From positions 1,798,001 through 1,862,000 of the forward strand of contig CP012818.1 in the NCBI GenBank assembly GCA_001936135.1: a DNA stretch of 64,000 bases, in the 5' to 3' direction. Of this stretch, positions 29,701-39,481 are shown piece after piece. This DNA comes from Saccharomycopsis fibuligera x Saccharomycopsis cf. fibuligera. Lineage: Eukaryota > Ascomycota > Saccharomycetes > Ascoideales > Saccharomycopsidaceae. Position 1 is the first letter of the stretch, and each line of letters starts with the position of its first letter. Made by a program: the position numbers and the translations under genes. The notes beneath the pieces were generated by a model. That model ran no database searches. It saw nothing but the letters and a program-made list of their open reading frames with translations, and was not told where the DNA came from.

Positions 29701-30874
29701 TGTTAAGCAATTTGGGGATAAAGGGGACGTTAAACTGCGAACAGCAGATAATAGTGGTACTACTGATAATGACAAGGAAAATATTAATGATTCTTTAACA
29801 AAGCATAAACAAAGTCAGGATTTTGCAGACGAATCTGCTTCTTTACTCAATAGCAACACCAACAGCGGCGCCAATGTCACTAATTTGCAAAATATCAACA
29901 ATGACGGCATAAATTCAAATTTTCCTAATGTCCAACCATCAAGAGAAACAAGTCATGAAGGTAGATTATCTCTGAGCAGTAATAGCAGTCTTACAGATAA
30001 CATGAATCTCAATCAATTGATTGATAATTCTTTTTCTTTAGCTTTTTCTAAAGACATTTTTGATAAGAATTCTGGTTCTAGTTCTAATCCTCCAAAAGAT
30101 ATGGGTCATACTTTTTCAACAAGAGTTCATGATGGAAATATTCCTATTGATTTTAATAATAGTACTAATATTAATACTATTAGTACTACTACTAGTACTA
30201 CCAATAATAATAATAATAATAATAATAGTAATAATAATAATAATAAGAACCTTTCAAATGTCAATGGAATTAACAGTCACAATATAAGTTTTGATGGTAA
30301 CAATTCAGGGATGAATTTGGAAAATGAGTCAATGAGATCAGATTATTCGTCAGCTCCGCTGTTGGCAGATGGTGCATTATTCACATTCAACAACGATGCT
30401 CAAAATCAACCAGCAAATCAAATGAATCAAGAAAGCTTGGCTGATACTAAAACAGCAACGGCAATGCTCGCTTTTGGCTACGCAAGTCCAATTACTAATC
30501 CAGCCTATGATGCTAGCACTGCTAGAACTGGAACTAATGATAATCCGTATGTTGCTACTGGAGCGGCACTTAATTACGGGGTTTCTCAACAGCAACAACA
30601 GCAGCAGTATTCAGGATATCCTCAAAATGGTCCAACCACACCATCAAATCAAATTGGATACATGAACAACCAGAACAATAGCAGTTATAATACCAGTGCT
30701 GATGCTAGCTGCGGAATCCATAATAGTGCTAGCCATAGTAATAGTGGAAGTGATAACGGTGGTTTAGCCATGGATAATGTGTTTTTGAATTTAAATGATA
30801 TTGATCCATTTTCCATTAACAGTTCATTGTTTACAGACTTAGACAATCCGGCTATTAATTTTGGGTTTCCTTGA
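26732..30874 (+). CDS. Large Zn2Cys6 zinc cluster transcription factor
   Basis: The 1380-residue protein has an N-terminal binuclear zinc cluster, C-X2-C-X6-C-X5-C-X2-C-X6-C with Cys at 67, 70, 77, 83, 86 and 93 (ACDLCRRRKTKCSG), followed by a basic RKKRIAYKK linker and a short coiled coil (about 165-195). The middle (about 400-700) resembles the fungal regulatory domain (HFHRLATH, LGYHK, SKRMLWAKCFMSDRD). The C-terminal third is Asn/Ser-rich, with a polyasparagine tract coded by an AAT microsatellite (30202-30246) and a hydrophobic end (LNDIDPFS...FTDLDNPAINFGF) likely to be an activation segment. The linker recalls the XlnR/AmyR group, but the target genes cannot be told. The residue after Asp in CD-x-C is coded by CTG. 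ALA1 ends only 242 bp upstream. Confidence 0.88.
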   Translation: MASDPLFLNIRGYSPRSTNQSLNHNGSNSTLNHHLVHLPLRAGASTVFSVNSNVSAASQQQRASNACDLCRRRKTKCSGTRPCSYCVAHNLECCYNYVRKKRIAYKKNPKSELPASSSNSSIGNLGNYANNYGDANGNNVNGINNANRNGNSSNSANNVTWEFASRLDKIENTMSSLTEKLDSVFKMNEALWDKLNTLVPSSTSNTTIKSDDDVPSNNDPNNIKANGHTCVLAHGVEYQRSTSTNVDKNSTIHHKRTISNVTADSSNNGINKSSNSNNKQTSPPYKKPYRCKDTMKISQILQDTGPDKKAHQILVDEFVGLVNTATSVTIFSPRTLKWLKHVTGNSFCYFEPITRQHSQVMAKITKSLKEDFNSSTTDMDFLLKRKPIVKFLLSVFLKLNIKSLLLSSDEVCDSLVHNTLALFLEATNAKELKFNHSEHLILNAIVCLGCIYASATVYQVNGAASESPQQQHKQQQEPDTAIHLSNQDLLEIEKVAMKNCFFHFHRLATHNDGQITVIGILLLCVYLSSTIFSRCNYLILAIAASHAQRLGYHKIKFNYQVGKSLNFDALSKRMLWAKCFMSDRDVSYAIEKPPLIKDETSLTDADFLIITKFAIARHCKNHGLESNDDLRSLDTFKLEANSTTISNTKEFFQILHNFATYSTTGFSIFVNYFSFSLTKLLSKYTREVYLNSVLRNLTIDENTRVNDEEFLNSFFKSLDVVSELNVDMDRWTLWLPDTINPANEVDITKYAQSNETLIYSTQNNQKILEKAVANDKKVYLHGYDFDAISESAGVVSSNTGTILIIQFKYFYNLMKANKIAHNSCILLFKRRELFKNLTMTKEQQQRLENDLASRAQTYENAYLISARKILKLSISVSRYSCQVVYWGVHFILGAYFTIFIHLVHALANEKENINGKLRQQSIDTCVSELHLLVESYFCCFSKPFFIIRHLNSNFVEYFSRGTIQLCLDQLRKKTNYYVDGDSQFARFFAHVKQFGDKGDVKLRTADNSGTTDNDKENINDSLTKHKQSQDFADESASLLNSNTNSGANVTNLQNINNDGINSNFPNVQPSRETSHEGRLSLSSNSSLTDNMNLNQLIDNSFSLAFSKDIFDKNSGSSSNPPKDMGHTFSTRVHDGNIPIDFNNSTNINTISTTTSTTNNNNNNNNSNNNNNKNLSNVNGINSHNISFDGNNSGMNLENESMRSDYSSAPLLADGALFTFNNDAQNQPANQMNQESLADTKTATAMLAFGYASPITNPAYDASTARTGTNDNPYVATGAALNYGVSQQQQQQQYSGYPQNGPTTPSNQIGYMNNQNNSSYNTSADASCGIHNSASHSNSGSDNGGLAMDNVFLNLNDIDPFSINSSLFTDLDNPAINFGFP
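30202..30246 (+). repeat. AAT microsatellite in coding sequence
   Basis: In-frame AAT/AGT triplets coding an asparagine run in the zinc cluster protein. Likely length-variable. Confidence 0.8.
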
Positions 30875-30947
30875 GGGATTGATTAATTTTTTGACTTCTC
30901 AACATTTGTTAGCTGAAGAAAAACATGGATGTAGCGGTATCATGTAT

Positions 30948-30985
<38 letters not shown>

Positions 30986-32113
30986 GTATATATGTATGTG
31001 TTTTCTTTTCATTCACTGTATTAGTCTAATTTTTTTATTTTTATTTTATTTTTTTTCTTTACCCCAATATAATTACTTTTAATCATACCGGGTTCTCATA
31101 TAGTTAAACTGTGATATTGATATTATACTTCACCTATTTGATTATCTTCTACTCATCCGTGTGCGCACATTTATGAGTCCGTGAAACATACACGTTTCGT
31201 AAAATTTGATATCGAGTATATCGAGTATGTAAACATAGTCACACACATCAGCACAAATTGGTTCATTTCACTGTTATCATACGGCGGTTTATCGATTGCG
31301 CAAAAAGTTGACAGTATGGTGATTACATAAATACCTTTTCCCAACAAAATTATTACATCATCTTATTGGGGGGAATCTCTCAAATACCTTTTGGTCGAGG
31401 AGCTAAGGTATGTATCGTACATCAAATCAATACTGATTACAAATATAGCGATAACAGAAGCCTCCACAGTTTTTTGTCTCTTGTCTGTCAAAACATCATG
31501 TGGTTTCCACATCTAACTGAACATAATTCCTACTGTGGTATCATATACCATGCCTGGAAGGGGGCGTAACGGATGGATACATAACAAATGAAATATATGG
31601 TTTCAACGAAAATGCAAGAATTCTTCACTTGCGCGTGACTTGACAGGATGCAATTGTTACACTGTATTGTATAATACTTCGCTGTTTATCATGGTTTATG
31701 GTAGTGGGCCCATACCCCGGGAGAGCCAAACCAAGATGATTTGAAGTCTGATTGGCTGCTGATTGTCTGAACTGATTAAGCTTGCTGACATTTCTTATTC
31801 TTCCCGGTGGTGCCACTGTTGCATTGAATATAAGAGAAAAGAAAAGCCACAGTGCGCACGCGGTGTGGTGAGCTTGCGCAGGGGAGCACAGCATGCAGAC
31901 GATACCGATGGTGAGGTATGATATGGTATAAGCATCATGGGGAGAAGTCTACGTTTGGGTATATATATAAGAGTGCAAACTCTTCTCCAGAATGCTTTTA
32001 TAGAGATTTTGGAACAATTCTATCAAATTTGCAGCAATCCTTGCTTTGTTTTTTTTTTTCTTAATATATCACTCACTGCTTTTTAGTATTTTTTAACTTT
32101 TGAGCTCTCCAAC
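30875..32113. promoter_or_regulatory. Intergenic region and JLP1 promoter
   Basis: No gene seen. A 31-nt T run (30951-30981) lies 77 bp after the zinc cluster gene. In the JLP1 promoter, CTGTGG, the core of the Met31/Met32 site, occurs at 31533-31538 (+) and 31847-31852 (-), and a TATATATATAAG box lies near 31960, about 150 bp before the ATG. Sulfur regulation is inferred. Confidence 0.45.
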
Positions 32114-33391
32114 ATGTCCACTACTACTATTGAATTGACCGGTGCTGTCAATGACGACACCGTAAAACTTGACGAACATATCAAAAATCTCGTCATTAAC
32201 CATCAAGTTTCACCAAATAATGTTGAAGCTAGCATCACCGGGCCTGATCCAGAAGGGCTCAAGATTTTACCAGCCAGTGCTCGTAAGAGATTTGAAGAGT
32301 TTGGTGTTGATATTTCCAAAGGGTATCCATCTAGACCAGATCTCAATAAAATCCCAGTTTTCGTTGATGAAGCATACCAAGTCAGAAATGAAGATTATCC
32401 ATACATTGAGCGTGGTAAAAACGCTGATCCAGAAAAAAAAGCCCTTTTTGGTGCTGCTAAGGAGGTCAAACATTTAACCACTAAGATTGGAACTGAAATT
32501 GTTGGTTTACAATTAACTGAACTCACTGATAAACAAAAAGATGAATTAGCATTACTTATCGCAGAAAGGGTAGTTGTCTTTTTCAGAGATCAAAAACTTT
32601 CTCCTCAAAAACAATTGGAGTTGGGCGAATATTGGGGCCAAGTTGAAAAACATCCGCAAACTTCTCAAGTGCCTGGACTACCAGGGATTTCCGTAATTTG
32701 GAACGATTACAGAAATCAAATAGGTGGATTAGGAATGACTTTCAAAAATAACAATTGGGGAAATTGGGATAAAAAATATGGAAGCAGAGGTAATCAAGTA
32801 TGGCATACTGATTTGGTTCATGAGCATCAACCTGCTGGTATTACTCATTTGCATAATGATACTATTCCAGAACTTGGCGGTGATACTCTCTGGGCCTCAG
32901 GCTACGGCGCTTATGATAAATTATCCCCTGAAGTACAAAAATTTTTGGATGGGAAAAAGGCAGTTTTTTTCTCTGCTCATGGATATTTGGACCGCGATGA
33001 TCCATTTGGCGGTCCTAAGAAAATCGAAAGAGTTCATCCATTAGTCAGAACTCATCCAGCGACTGGCTGGAAAGCATTGTTTGTTAATAGATCAATGACT
33101 AAGAGAATCATTGGATTAAATCCAGTGGAAAGTGATTTAATTTTGAATTACTTGTTTGATGTTTACGAGAAAAATGCGGACATTCAAGTTAGATTTAACT
33201 GGAAACCAAGTCAACCTGGCTTAGGAACGTCGGCACTTTGGGATAATAGAATTTCTCAACATAGATCAATTTGGGATCATGAAGGCAAAGAACCAAGACA
33301 TGGTACTAGAGTTACTAGTTTAGCAGAGGTTCCATTTTTTAATCCTGAATCAAAATCTCAAAGAGAATCTTTGGGCTTGAGCTTGGATTAG
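32114..33391 (+). CDS. JLP1: Fe(II)/2-oxoglutarate-dependent sulfonate (taurine) dioxygenase, TauD family
   Basis: Oxidises sulfonates such as taurine and releases sulfite, allowing growth on them as sulfur source. The 425-residue product has the TauD fold: GTEIVGLQLTELTDKQKDELA near 130, the iron-binding HTD (His231, Asp233) within QVWHTDLVHEHQPAG, and the distal His383 in ISQHRS with RHGTR shortly after for 2-oxoglutarate. Length is close to yeast Jlp1 (412). The first ATG is used; no targeting signal is seen, so cytosolic. No CTG codon was found. Yeasts often carry several TauD paralogues with other substrates, so the exact substrate is uncertain. Confidence 0.88.
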   Translation: MSTTTIELTGAVNDDTVKLDEHIKNLVINHQVSPNNVEASITGPDPEGLKILPASARKRFEEFGVDISKGYPSRPDLNKIPVFVDEAYQVRNEDYPYIERGKNADPEKKALFGAAKEVKHLTTKIGTEIVGLQLTELTDKQKDELALLIAERVVVFFRDQKLSPQKQLELGEYWGQVEKHPQTSQVPGLPGISVIWNDYRNQIGGLGMTFKNNNWGNWDKKYGSRGNQVWHTDLVHEHQPAGITHLHNDTIPELGGDTLWASGYGAYDKLSPEVQKFLDGKKAVFFSAHGYLDRDDPFGGPKKIERVHPLVRTHPATGWKALFVNRSMTKRIIGLNPVESDLILNYLFDVYEKNADIQVRFNWKPSQPGLGTSALWDNRISQHRSIWDHEGKEPRHGTRVTSLAEVPFFNPESKSQRESLGLSLD

Positions 33392-33448
33392 GAAGTTGTC
33401 CGGAAAAATAATTGAAGGGATTTTTAATTCAAAAGTTTCCCCAGTTAC

Positions 33449-33502
<54 letters not shown>

Positions 33503-33616
33503 ACTTTATAAATGACAATGGATGGCATGAAACTTAATAAAATCCCAACCTGTAGGTTATTGATTGTTTTAGGGTTAATTACAAAAAATAACAAAATATA
33601 TATTATAATCAATAAA
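33392..33616. repeat. Convergent 3' region with a 47-nt T run
   Basis: The T run covers 33451-33497, 60 bp past the JLP1 stop and 120 bp from the stop of the convergent exchanger gene. It is poly(T) on the JLP1 sense strand. Confidence 0.85.
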
Positions 33617-36436
33617 CTACTTTTTAAAGATCTCAACAGAAACGTTGGTTACGGTTGCCAAGACCCAAAATGAAACCATTGTGTACCCAACAGATCGATC
33701 CATTTTCCATCCATTTCTGGGAACAGTAATTAGCAAGAACATTAAGTTTAATACTAGTGCCAAATTACTTATCCATAAAGTCAGCCCAAACTTGATCATA
33801 TACACATTGTCGATCACTGAACTGGTGTTTTGCATATTTGATATAGTAAGCAATCCACTGCCTCCAATACCAATAAGAATGTTCAACAACGGGCCACCAA
33901 AACACGCGGCAAGCGCCATCTTGGGGAACCCCATCTTGGCAATAGTAAAGTTAGCGATAAAATCTCCTAAAGAATTACCAATAGCAAAAATTGTAAAACC
34001 AAGGATAGCATCACTAAGATCAAATACCGTACCATAAAATTTCAACAATGACACAACTTCTTCAGCAATAAGCGATATCCAAAGAATACTCATCGCAAAA
34101 CCGTATATTGATAAAAGAATGAGAATTGTACTCCTGATTTGAAGAAGTCGAATATAGTGAACAATTCTTTCTGGACTATATGTCTCGCTATATCTGTTTG
34201 TGAACGATTTTCTGATTATCATGATTAGGAAAATTGCAAAGATAAATGATACCGGAATTATTACAGAATATGTTAAGGGACTATTGTGGAATATTCTTGT
34301 AGGTATAATTAGTGTGGCAATAAAGGCTTGAATCGTGATAATAACTTTTTCGTTATATATTTCTTCCTGTGTCTGTTTCATAGTAACAAGGTCTTCTAGG
34401 TACTTTCTTCTTGATTCAATATCTTGAATAATGGTACCATTATCTACCAAGTCACTCATAAATTTCATATGCTTCAATTCGGCAAGTGATTTTGACAAGC
34501 TTTTTAATTTGGAGTACTCAATTACAGGTATCGTGCACCTTAAAAGAAATAGTAATGGTAAGATGATAATTGTGAGGATTTTGTCGAGAATTGGTTTTCC
34601 GCTAAAACCAACCAAGCTGGGGAAAAAAATTAAAATGGCTTTGCCCACAAAAGAGTTACTATTTACCAGCATCAAATTCTGTGATTTTTTCATTCTCGAA
34701 AACTTAAAATATGACAATATTTTCTTAAATTTTAATTTTCTTTTGGTTTTCTGTAGATTTGTTACCGTTTGCGTTGTTGTTGCGTGACCACAATTATTGT
34801 CAACACTATTAACATCATCCTGATGACGATCGCTAACATTATTGTTGTCTTGTGGCTGCTCATCCCCTTCATCATGAATCTGGGATGGAGCCATGTCCGA
34901 AAACATAGTATCTGGATTATCTTTGTAAGAAGGGGCTGAATTAGAAACTATTCTTGGTGTGATCAGCTTTCGACTGTTAAATGTAGGTTCCGAAAAAGGT
35001 CTGCGGTTTTGGCTTGTACTATCTAACCCTAAATTGTTAGTGTCTTGTTGCTTTACGGTATGCAAGCTAAGATGGTCATAATAAGTACTTTTGTTGTCAT
35101 CATTGCCGTCCAAAACTTCCTCATTTTCAATCCAACTTAACGACCGTTGGTTTTTGTTTATGCTTTGATTTAACTCTAGCGCATCCAATAAGGAAGGTCT
35201 AACAAAATATCTATATTCCTCGATTTCATCTTCGTTTCTTTCATCATATTCATCATCACCTCCAAAGATGTCATCTCGTATTGTTTCTTCGTGAATATTA
35301 TATTGTAAATTAGGGCCGACTTCAATTTCACCTGGTCTGGTAACTTCTTGATATGTGTGGTAATTTGTAGAAGTGTCTCTAGGAAGAATTCTGCTTGTTT
35401 CGCTAAAAGCGCTTAACCTACTATGCCGTTCAGCAGGATCTTCGGTACTATTCATGTCTTCATTAGAACTGAGAAATGGGTTCTTGTTGAGATTGATGCT
35501 GGTTGTTTCATTAATCAAATCATTAATGCTGGGGTTTCTATTTTCGTTTTCTTCTTCCTCTTCATAAGCATCTTCTGGTGGATTATCTTCATTCACAGAT
35601 CCATTTGACTCGATTGGATTAACACCATTGCCCAAAGGGCCATACTCAAGGTCATCAATATATTGGCTTCGTGCATTTAATTCTCTTTTTCTTTTTTCTT
35701 TTAGTTTTTGATCTATGAACTGCCATATTATAATAACAATAACATAAAGTATGTAAAGGGCCATCAAAGCCAAACAATCAAATACCGAAACACCGCCTTT
35801 CGTAATTATGACGCAATCTAAAATTACCAAGGATATAAGAAGGTAAATGGTATCCCTGAGGAAAATTTTCTTAATCACTTTGAAAGGATGAACTATTGAC
35901 ATTGACCCTACTACAACTGAGGTTATGAATAATGCAGCGCCTATCAACTCACTAAAGGCTAATGATCCAGCACCCACTTTCATTGAACTATAAGTGCTGA
36001 ATAAATCAGGAGAACCGTTTCCGAAGGCTAAGAGTGTAACTCCCGTTACATTTTCGCTCATACGGAGAAGTTTTGATATTGTGTTCAAATTAGGACATAG
36101 AAAGTCTGATGCAGTTAGTCCTAATGTGGTAAATAAGGCAACGAGTAAAGCTACCGAAGCCGTAAATAAAAAATTAGATTCCCAAGAGGATTTGAAGCAG
36201 TAGTAAGCAGGTATGTAGTTAAACAACCCAGCATTATCTGTTTGACAGTAATCTTGAGCAAATTGGCATTGATCTGCTTCAGCAATTTGATGAACCTGCT
36301 GACAGATTGGAATAGTGTCATTTTGATTGAGGACAGCGGCAAGCGACTTTTCAGCGCTTAATACGCTCGCAACAGCTTTTGAGAATAACAATGATGTTAG
36401 AAAAGCATATATGGCATTTTTAAATAACAAAGCCAT
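33617..36436 (-). CDS. NCLX-like sodium/calcium exchanger family protein
   Basis: Predicted membrane cation/Ca2+ exchanger, related to the uncharacterised yeast YDL206W and animal NCLX. The 939-residue protein has a signal peptide (about 1-24), a Cys-containing luminal segment, a first exchanger domain with GNGSPDLFSTYSSMK (139-153), a large acidic, Asn/Asp-rich cytosolic loop (about 245-590), and a second exchanger domain with the inverted motif FAIGNSLGDFIANFTIAKMG near residue 820. Both alpha repeats are intact, so it should be active; the GNGSPD form is characteristic of the cation/calcium exchanger branch. Location may be vacuole or other endomembrane. An ACGCGT site lies 257 bp before the start (36693-36698). 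The Ca2+ role is inferred from family. Confidence 0.87.
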   Translation of the reverse strand: MALLFKNAIYAFLTSLLFSKAVASVLSAEKSLAAVLNQNDTIPICQQVHQIAEADQCQFAQDYCQTDNAGLFNYIPAYYCFKSSWESNFLFTASVALLVALFTTLGLTASDFLCPNLNTISKLLRMSENVTGVTLLAFGNGSPDLFSTYSSMKVGAGSLAFSELIGAALFITSVVVGSMSIVHPFKVIKKIFLRDTIYLLISLVILDCVIITKGGVSVFDCLALMALYILYVIVIIIWQFIDQKLKEKRKRELNARSQYIDDLEYGPLGNGVNPIESNGSVNEDNPPEDAYEEEEENENRNPSINDLINETTSINLNKNPFLSSNEDMNSTEDPAERHSRLSAFSETSRILPRDTSTNYHTYQEVTRPGEIEVGPNLQYNIHEETIRDDIFGGDDEYDERNEDEIEEYRYFVRPSLLDALELNQSINKNQRSLSWIENEEVLDGNDDNKSTYYDHLSLHTVKQQDTNNLGLDSTSQNRRPFSEPTFNSRKLITPRIVSNSAPSYKDNPDTMFSDMAPSQIHDEGDEQPQDNNNVSDRHQDDVNSVDNNCGHATTTQTVTNLQKTKRKLKFKKILSYFKFSRMKKSQNLMLVNSNSFVGKAILIFFPSLVGFSGKPILDKILTIIILPLLFLLRCTIPVIEYSKLKSLSKSLAELKHMKFMSDLVDNGTIIQDIESRRKYLEDLVTMKQTQEEIYNEKVIITIQAFIATLIIPTRIFHNSPLTYSVIIPVSFIFAIFLIMIIRKSFTNRYSETYSPERIVHYIRLLQIRSTILILLSIYGFAMSILWISLIAEEVVSLLKFYGTVFDLSDAILGFTIFAIGNSLGDFIANFTIAKMGFPKMALAACFGGPLLNILIGIGGSGLLTISNMQNTSSVIDNVYMIKFGLTLWISNLALVLNLMFLLITVPRNGWKMDRSVGYTMVSFWVLATVTNVSVEIFKK

Positions 36437-37197
36437 TATTATGTGCCATTGGTTCTGTTTTTCATCTCTGGTGAATTATTTGTGGTTAGATGACAGCTGT
36501 TGGAAGTGTTGCCATCTTATTTCTCTAAAAGGAGAAAAACAGAAGATCTCGCTGTCAACGATCCACGGGTATGGTCTTAAATATTTACGGGGTTACTGAC
36601 CCCTTCATAATATTTATTGCCTTTTGCGGTACTCTACGGTTGACACTTAAAAAAAAAAAGAGTAAAAACTTAGTGCGTTACTAGGCATTATCACGCGTCA
36701 GTTTAAATCAGTCCTCAAAAACAGAAACACACAAAAGAGCAATATATCAAGATGGTTTATATGCTGCTAGATTTAAAGCACAAATACTAAGGCAATAAAA
36801 GTAGTGATTGCGTGAATTTGCACATTAAGTACTTTGAAAATAGTTAAAGAAATGAAAAAGGAAACGAACTGAAGAAATGCAAAATGGGAATGGTGTAGTT
36901 ATACAAAAAGTGTAAAAATAAAGATAAAACTCTTAGAAAGAATTAAGAGAAACGAAAAGATCTGCTATAATTATTGTTGATAATGAAAAGAGGCGACAAT
37001 GATATGAAGCAAGTTCTGTGTTTGAGAGTGAAGTCAGTTTACCAGCACCGACAAAAGTCAACATTATTAAAATTGAAGTAGATTATTAAAATTAAAGCAG
37101 ATTATAAATGCAAAACTGGAAGAGATTATAGGGGCTATGCAATGGAAATTTTTTGAGTTCTTGTTTAAATAAGCTACTTTTTTTTTTATCTTTCAGC
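36437..37197. other. Intergenic region, exchanger promoter and GPI gene 3' flank
   Basis: AT-rich with no gene seen. It holds an ACGCGT hexamer (36693-36698) upstream of the exchanger. A near-duplicate TATTAAAATT...AGCAGATTA pair lies at about 37078-37106. Confidence 0.45.
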
Positions 37198-38163
37198 TTA
37201 TAAAAACAACATAGCAGCGGCACCCAATAACAATGAGCCACCAAAAGTTTTCAAAGATCTTTCCGCTTCATCTGCGTAACTTATGGTATTGTTGCCAGAA
37301 TGATTCCAAGAGTAATTATATCCAGAAGATGAATAAGTTGAAATAGCTGGATAAGAAGAAGAACCGTGTGCATCAAGAGTACTACTTGGGTAAGTATGTG
37401 GAGTGGAGCTATAATAATCTGAAGTTACGGATTCAGAGTAGTAAGGAGCAGAAGAGTAGAGGGTTCCCACCAAAGACTCTGAAGGACAGGTAGAAGGAGT
37501 GCATGGGCAAATTGTGGTTGAAGTGGTACTAACGGCAGTAACGTAAGCTGTCACGTAAACTGTTTCCTCTGAACTGGTGGTGGAAGAAATGCTTTCATAT
37601 GGTGCAGATGAATAGTACGTACCAAGCAAAGATGAAGTAGAAGAATATGAAGGTGTAGTAGACTCTGGACAAGTAGTGGTGGTTTCAGTGGAAACAGCAA
37701 TAGTGGTTCCAGTAACAGTGACTGTATCTTCTGCTGAAGAGGAATAATATGGAGCAGAAGAGTAAATGGTTCCAACTAAAGATTCAGAGGAGGAAGCGGT
37801 GGCAGAGCAAGGGCAAATGGTGGTGTATGCAGTGCTAACTCCAGTAACAGTGGAGGCTGTAACATAGACAGTTTCTTCAGAAGAAGCATGTGTAGATACA
37901 GTGGCTTCCAAAGTAGAAGAAGCATAAGAGCTAGTGGTGGTTCCTGTATAGGCAATAGAGGAGTAGGCTTTAGCTGATGAGGTGCTTTCAACTGCATCAA
38001 AAGTGGATGAAGGAGAAGTGGTAGAACTGTAAGTGGCTTGAATTTGGCCATCACCAATTTGACTGACCAATTCAGCATCAGATACAGTATGTGCCTGAGA
38101 AGCTGTTGCAGTGGAGACTAAGGCCAAAGTGGCTAAGATATCAAAAAAGACTTTGTTTTGCAT
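37198..38163 (-). CDS. GPI-anchored Ser/Thr-rich cell wall protein with a PIR motif
   Basis: Structural wall mannoprotein. The 321 residues have a signal peptide (about 1-22), then one complete PIR motif, SQIGDGQIQ at 34-42, the sequence in PIR proteins whose Gln is joined to beta-1,3-glucan. Three tandem Ser/Thr-rich units of about 50 residues follow (roughly 96-141, 145-190, 198-242), each with a VYVTA or VTVTG strand, ICPC or TCPE, and SLVGTIYSSAPYY. The protein ends in a GPI signal (SGNN around 289-292 as cleavage zone, then a hydrophobic GGSLLLGAAAMLFL tail). It resembles Sed1/Cwp1/Tir proteins, of which Cwp1 also combines PIR and GPI attachment. Orthology to any one of these is not claimed. 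Confidence 0.85.
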   Translation of the reverse strand: MQNKVFFDILATLALVSTATASQAHTVSDAELVSQIGDGQIQATYSSTTSPSSTFDAVESTSSAKAYSSIAYTGTTTSSYASSTLEATVSTHASSEETVYVTASTVTGVSTAYTTICPCSATASSSESLVGTIYSSAPYYSSSAEDTVTVTGTTIAVSTETTTTCPESTTPSYSSTSSLLGTYYSSAPYESISSTTSSEETVYVTAYVTAVSTTSTTICPCTPSTCPSESLVGTLYSSAPYYSESVTSDYYSSTPHTYPSSTLDAHGSSSYPAISTYSSSGYNYSWNHSGNNTISYADEAERSLKTFGGSLLLGAAAMLFL

Positions 38164-39481
38164 TTTGAGTGTATATTAGTAGCTGTTTACTAAAATGATG
38201 ATTGTGGGTGTAGTTGAAATGAAACAAGGTGGTAATTATATGGGGGCTTGATAAACGAGTGAACTTAGCCAGAGGCTTTATATCCGGTATTATATGAGAT
38301 ATATGAGATAGCTGGGAAATAATTTCAAAGTATCATTGAACAGATATACATGAAATCTCTCGGAACTCAAAAAGATTATATAGTTTTTCAATTTTATCCC
38401 AGTATCAAGTTTAGTAGGAAACGAAAGAAGAATGTGCTGTGGTATTTACTTGCCATTCCACAGACAAGAGTGGCTTTACTAGTGGTTTAGTGCTAGCTTT
38501 CTGGCGATGCAATGTTGGGCAAATTCCGCCGTAGTCCGCAGTCCAGGACCACCACTGCAGATTCACTCGCCTTGCTCTTGTGTGGTCTAGAACTTAGCGA
38601 AGAATTTGATGAAAAGATCATAACATCAAATAGCTCTTTCTTCGCTAGAAAAAAAATTATGCTTCCTTATTAACCAACCATTAGAGCTGCCATTGAGCCA
38701 TAATATAATTACTGTCAAACAAGATGAAATAAGAACATCATCGCCAAATAGATAATGACCTTTAAGCATAAAAAGGAACAAGTCCATGCCAAAAAAGATC
38801 GATTGTTTTAGTGCATGGCGCTGCAGCACCCTTTGAACGGTTTTTCGAAATTTTGCTGCCCATTCCCAAAAGATCCTCAACTGCGGTATCCTTTTAAATA
38901 CTTTCCAATTTAGGCAGTGTACATTCTCTTCAGTGCCAATTCTAGGCGCGTTTTTTTTTTTTTTTTTTTTTTTTTCTTTCTTTTTTTTAATTTACAATTT
39001 TGACTCTATTTCAGGTAAGGTAGGTGGTGTTAGCTAGGTTGGTATAACTAGTTGCTAACAGATGAATTGTATTGATGTTTTGTTGTTTGAAATTTTGGCA
39101 CTTTTATTTTTACTCTGTAATGAATCTTTATCATTATACTACCAAAGTTATGGACCTGAGCGCTTCGAAGAGCTCCCAAATTACGGCTATAGATGCCCAT
39201 CTAGGAGGTATGTTTATTAGGATGTAGTAAAAAAAAAAAGTTCCACAAAACTGTGTAGTATTTTATCTACAATTATTATTATCTTGTCTAAAGTTACTAA
39301 AAAAATAACATTGTGTTTTATTAGCACCGTTGAAACTTCTAGTAGGCATAACAATATAGATAAAAACAAACAAAACAAAGAAAAAGAGTTCAACAAAGAG
39401 AATTAAAAAATATGAAATTTGGGAAAGCAATTAGACAATTAAAGTAAGATATATATTGAATAAGTTTGGTTTAAACTTGTC
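38164..39481. other. Intergenic region
   Basis: Promoter of the GPI protein gene plus AT-rich sequence. It has a 25-nt T run (38951-38975) and one 84-codon frame (38626-38880, minus) that looks like chance. Nothing else is seen. Confidence 0.5.

Noticed and set aside
38626-38880. 84-codon frame on the minus strand
   Set aside because: No family, no context and usual length for chance frames in this window.
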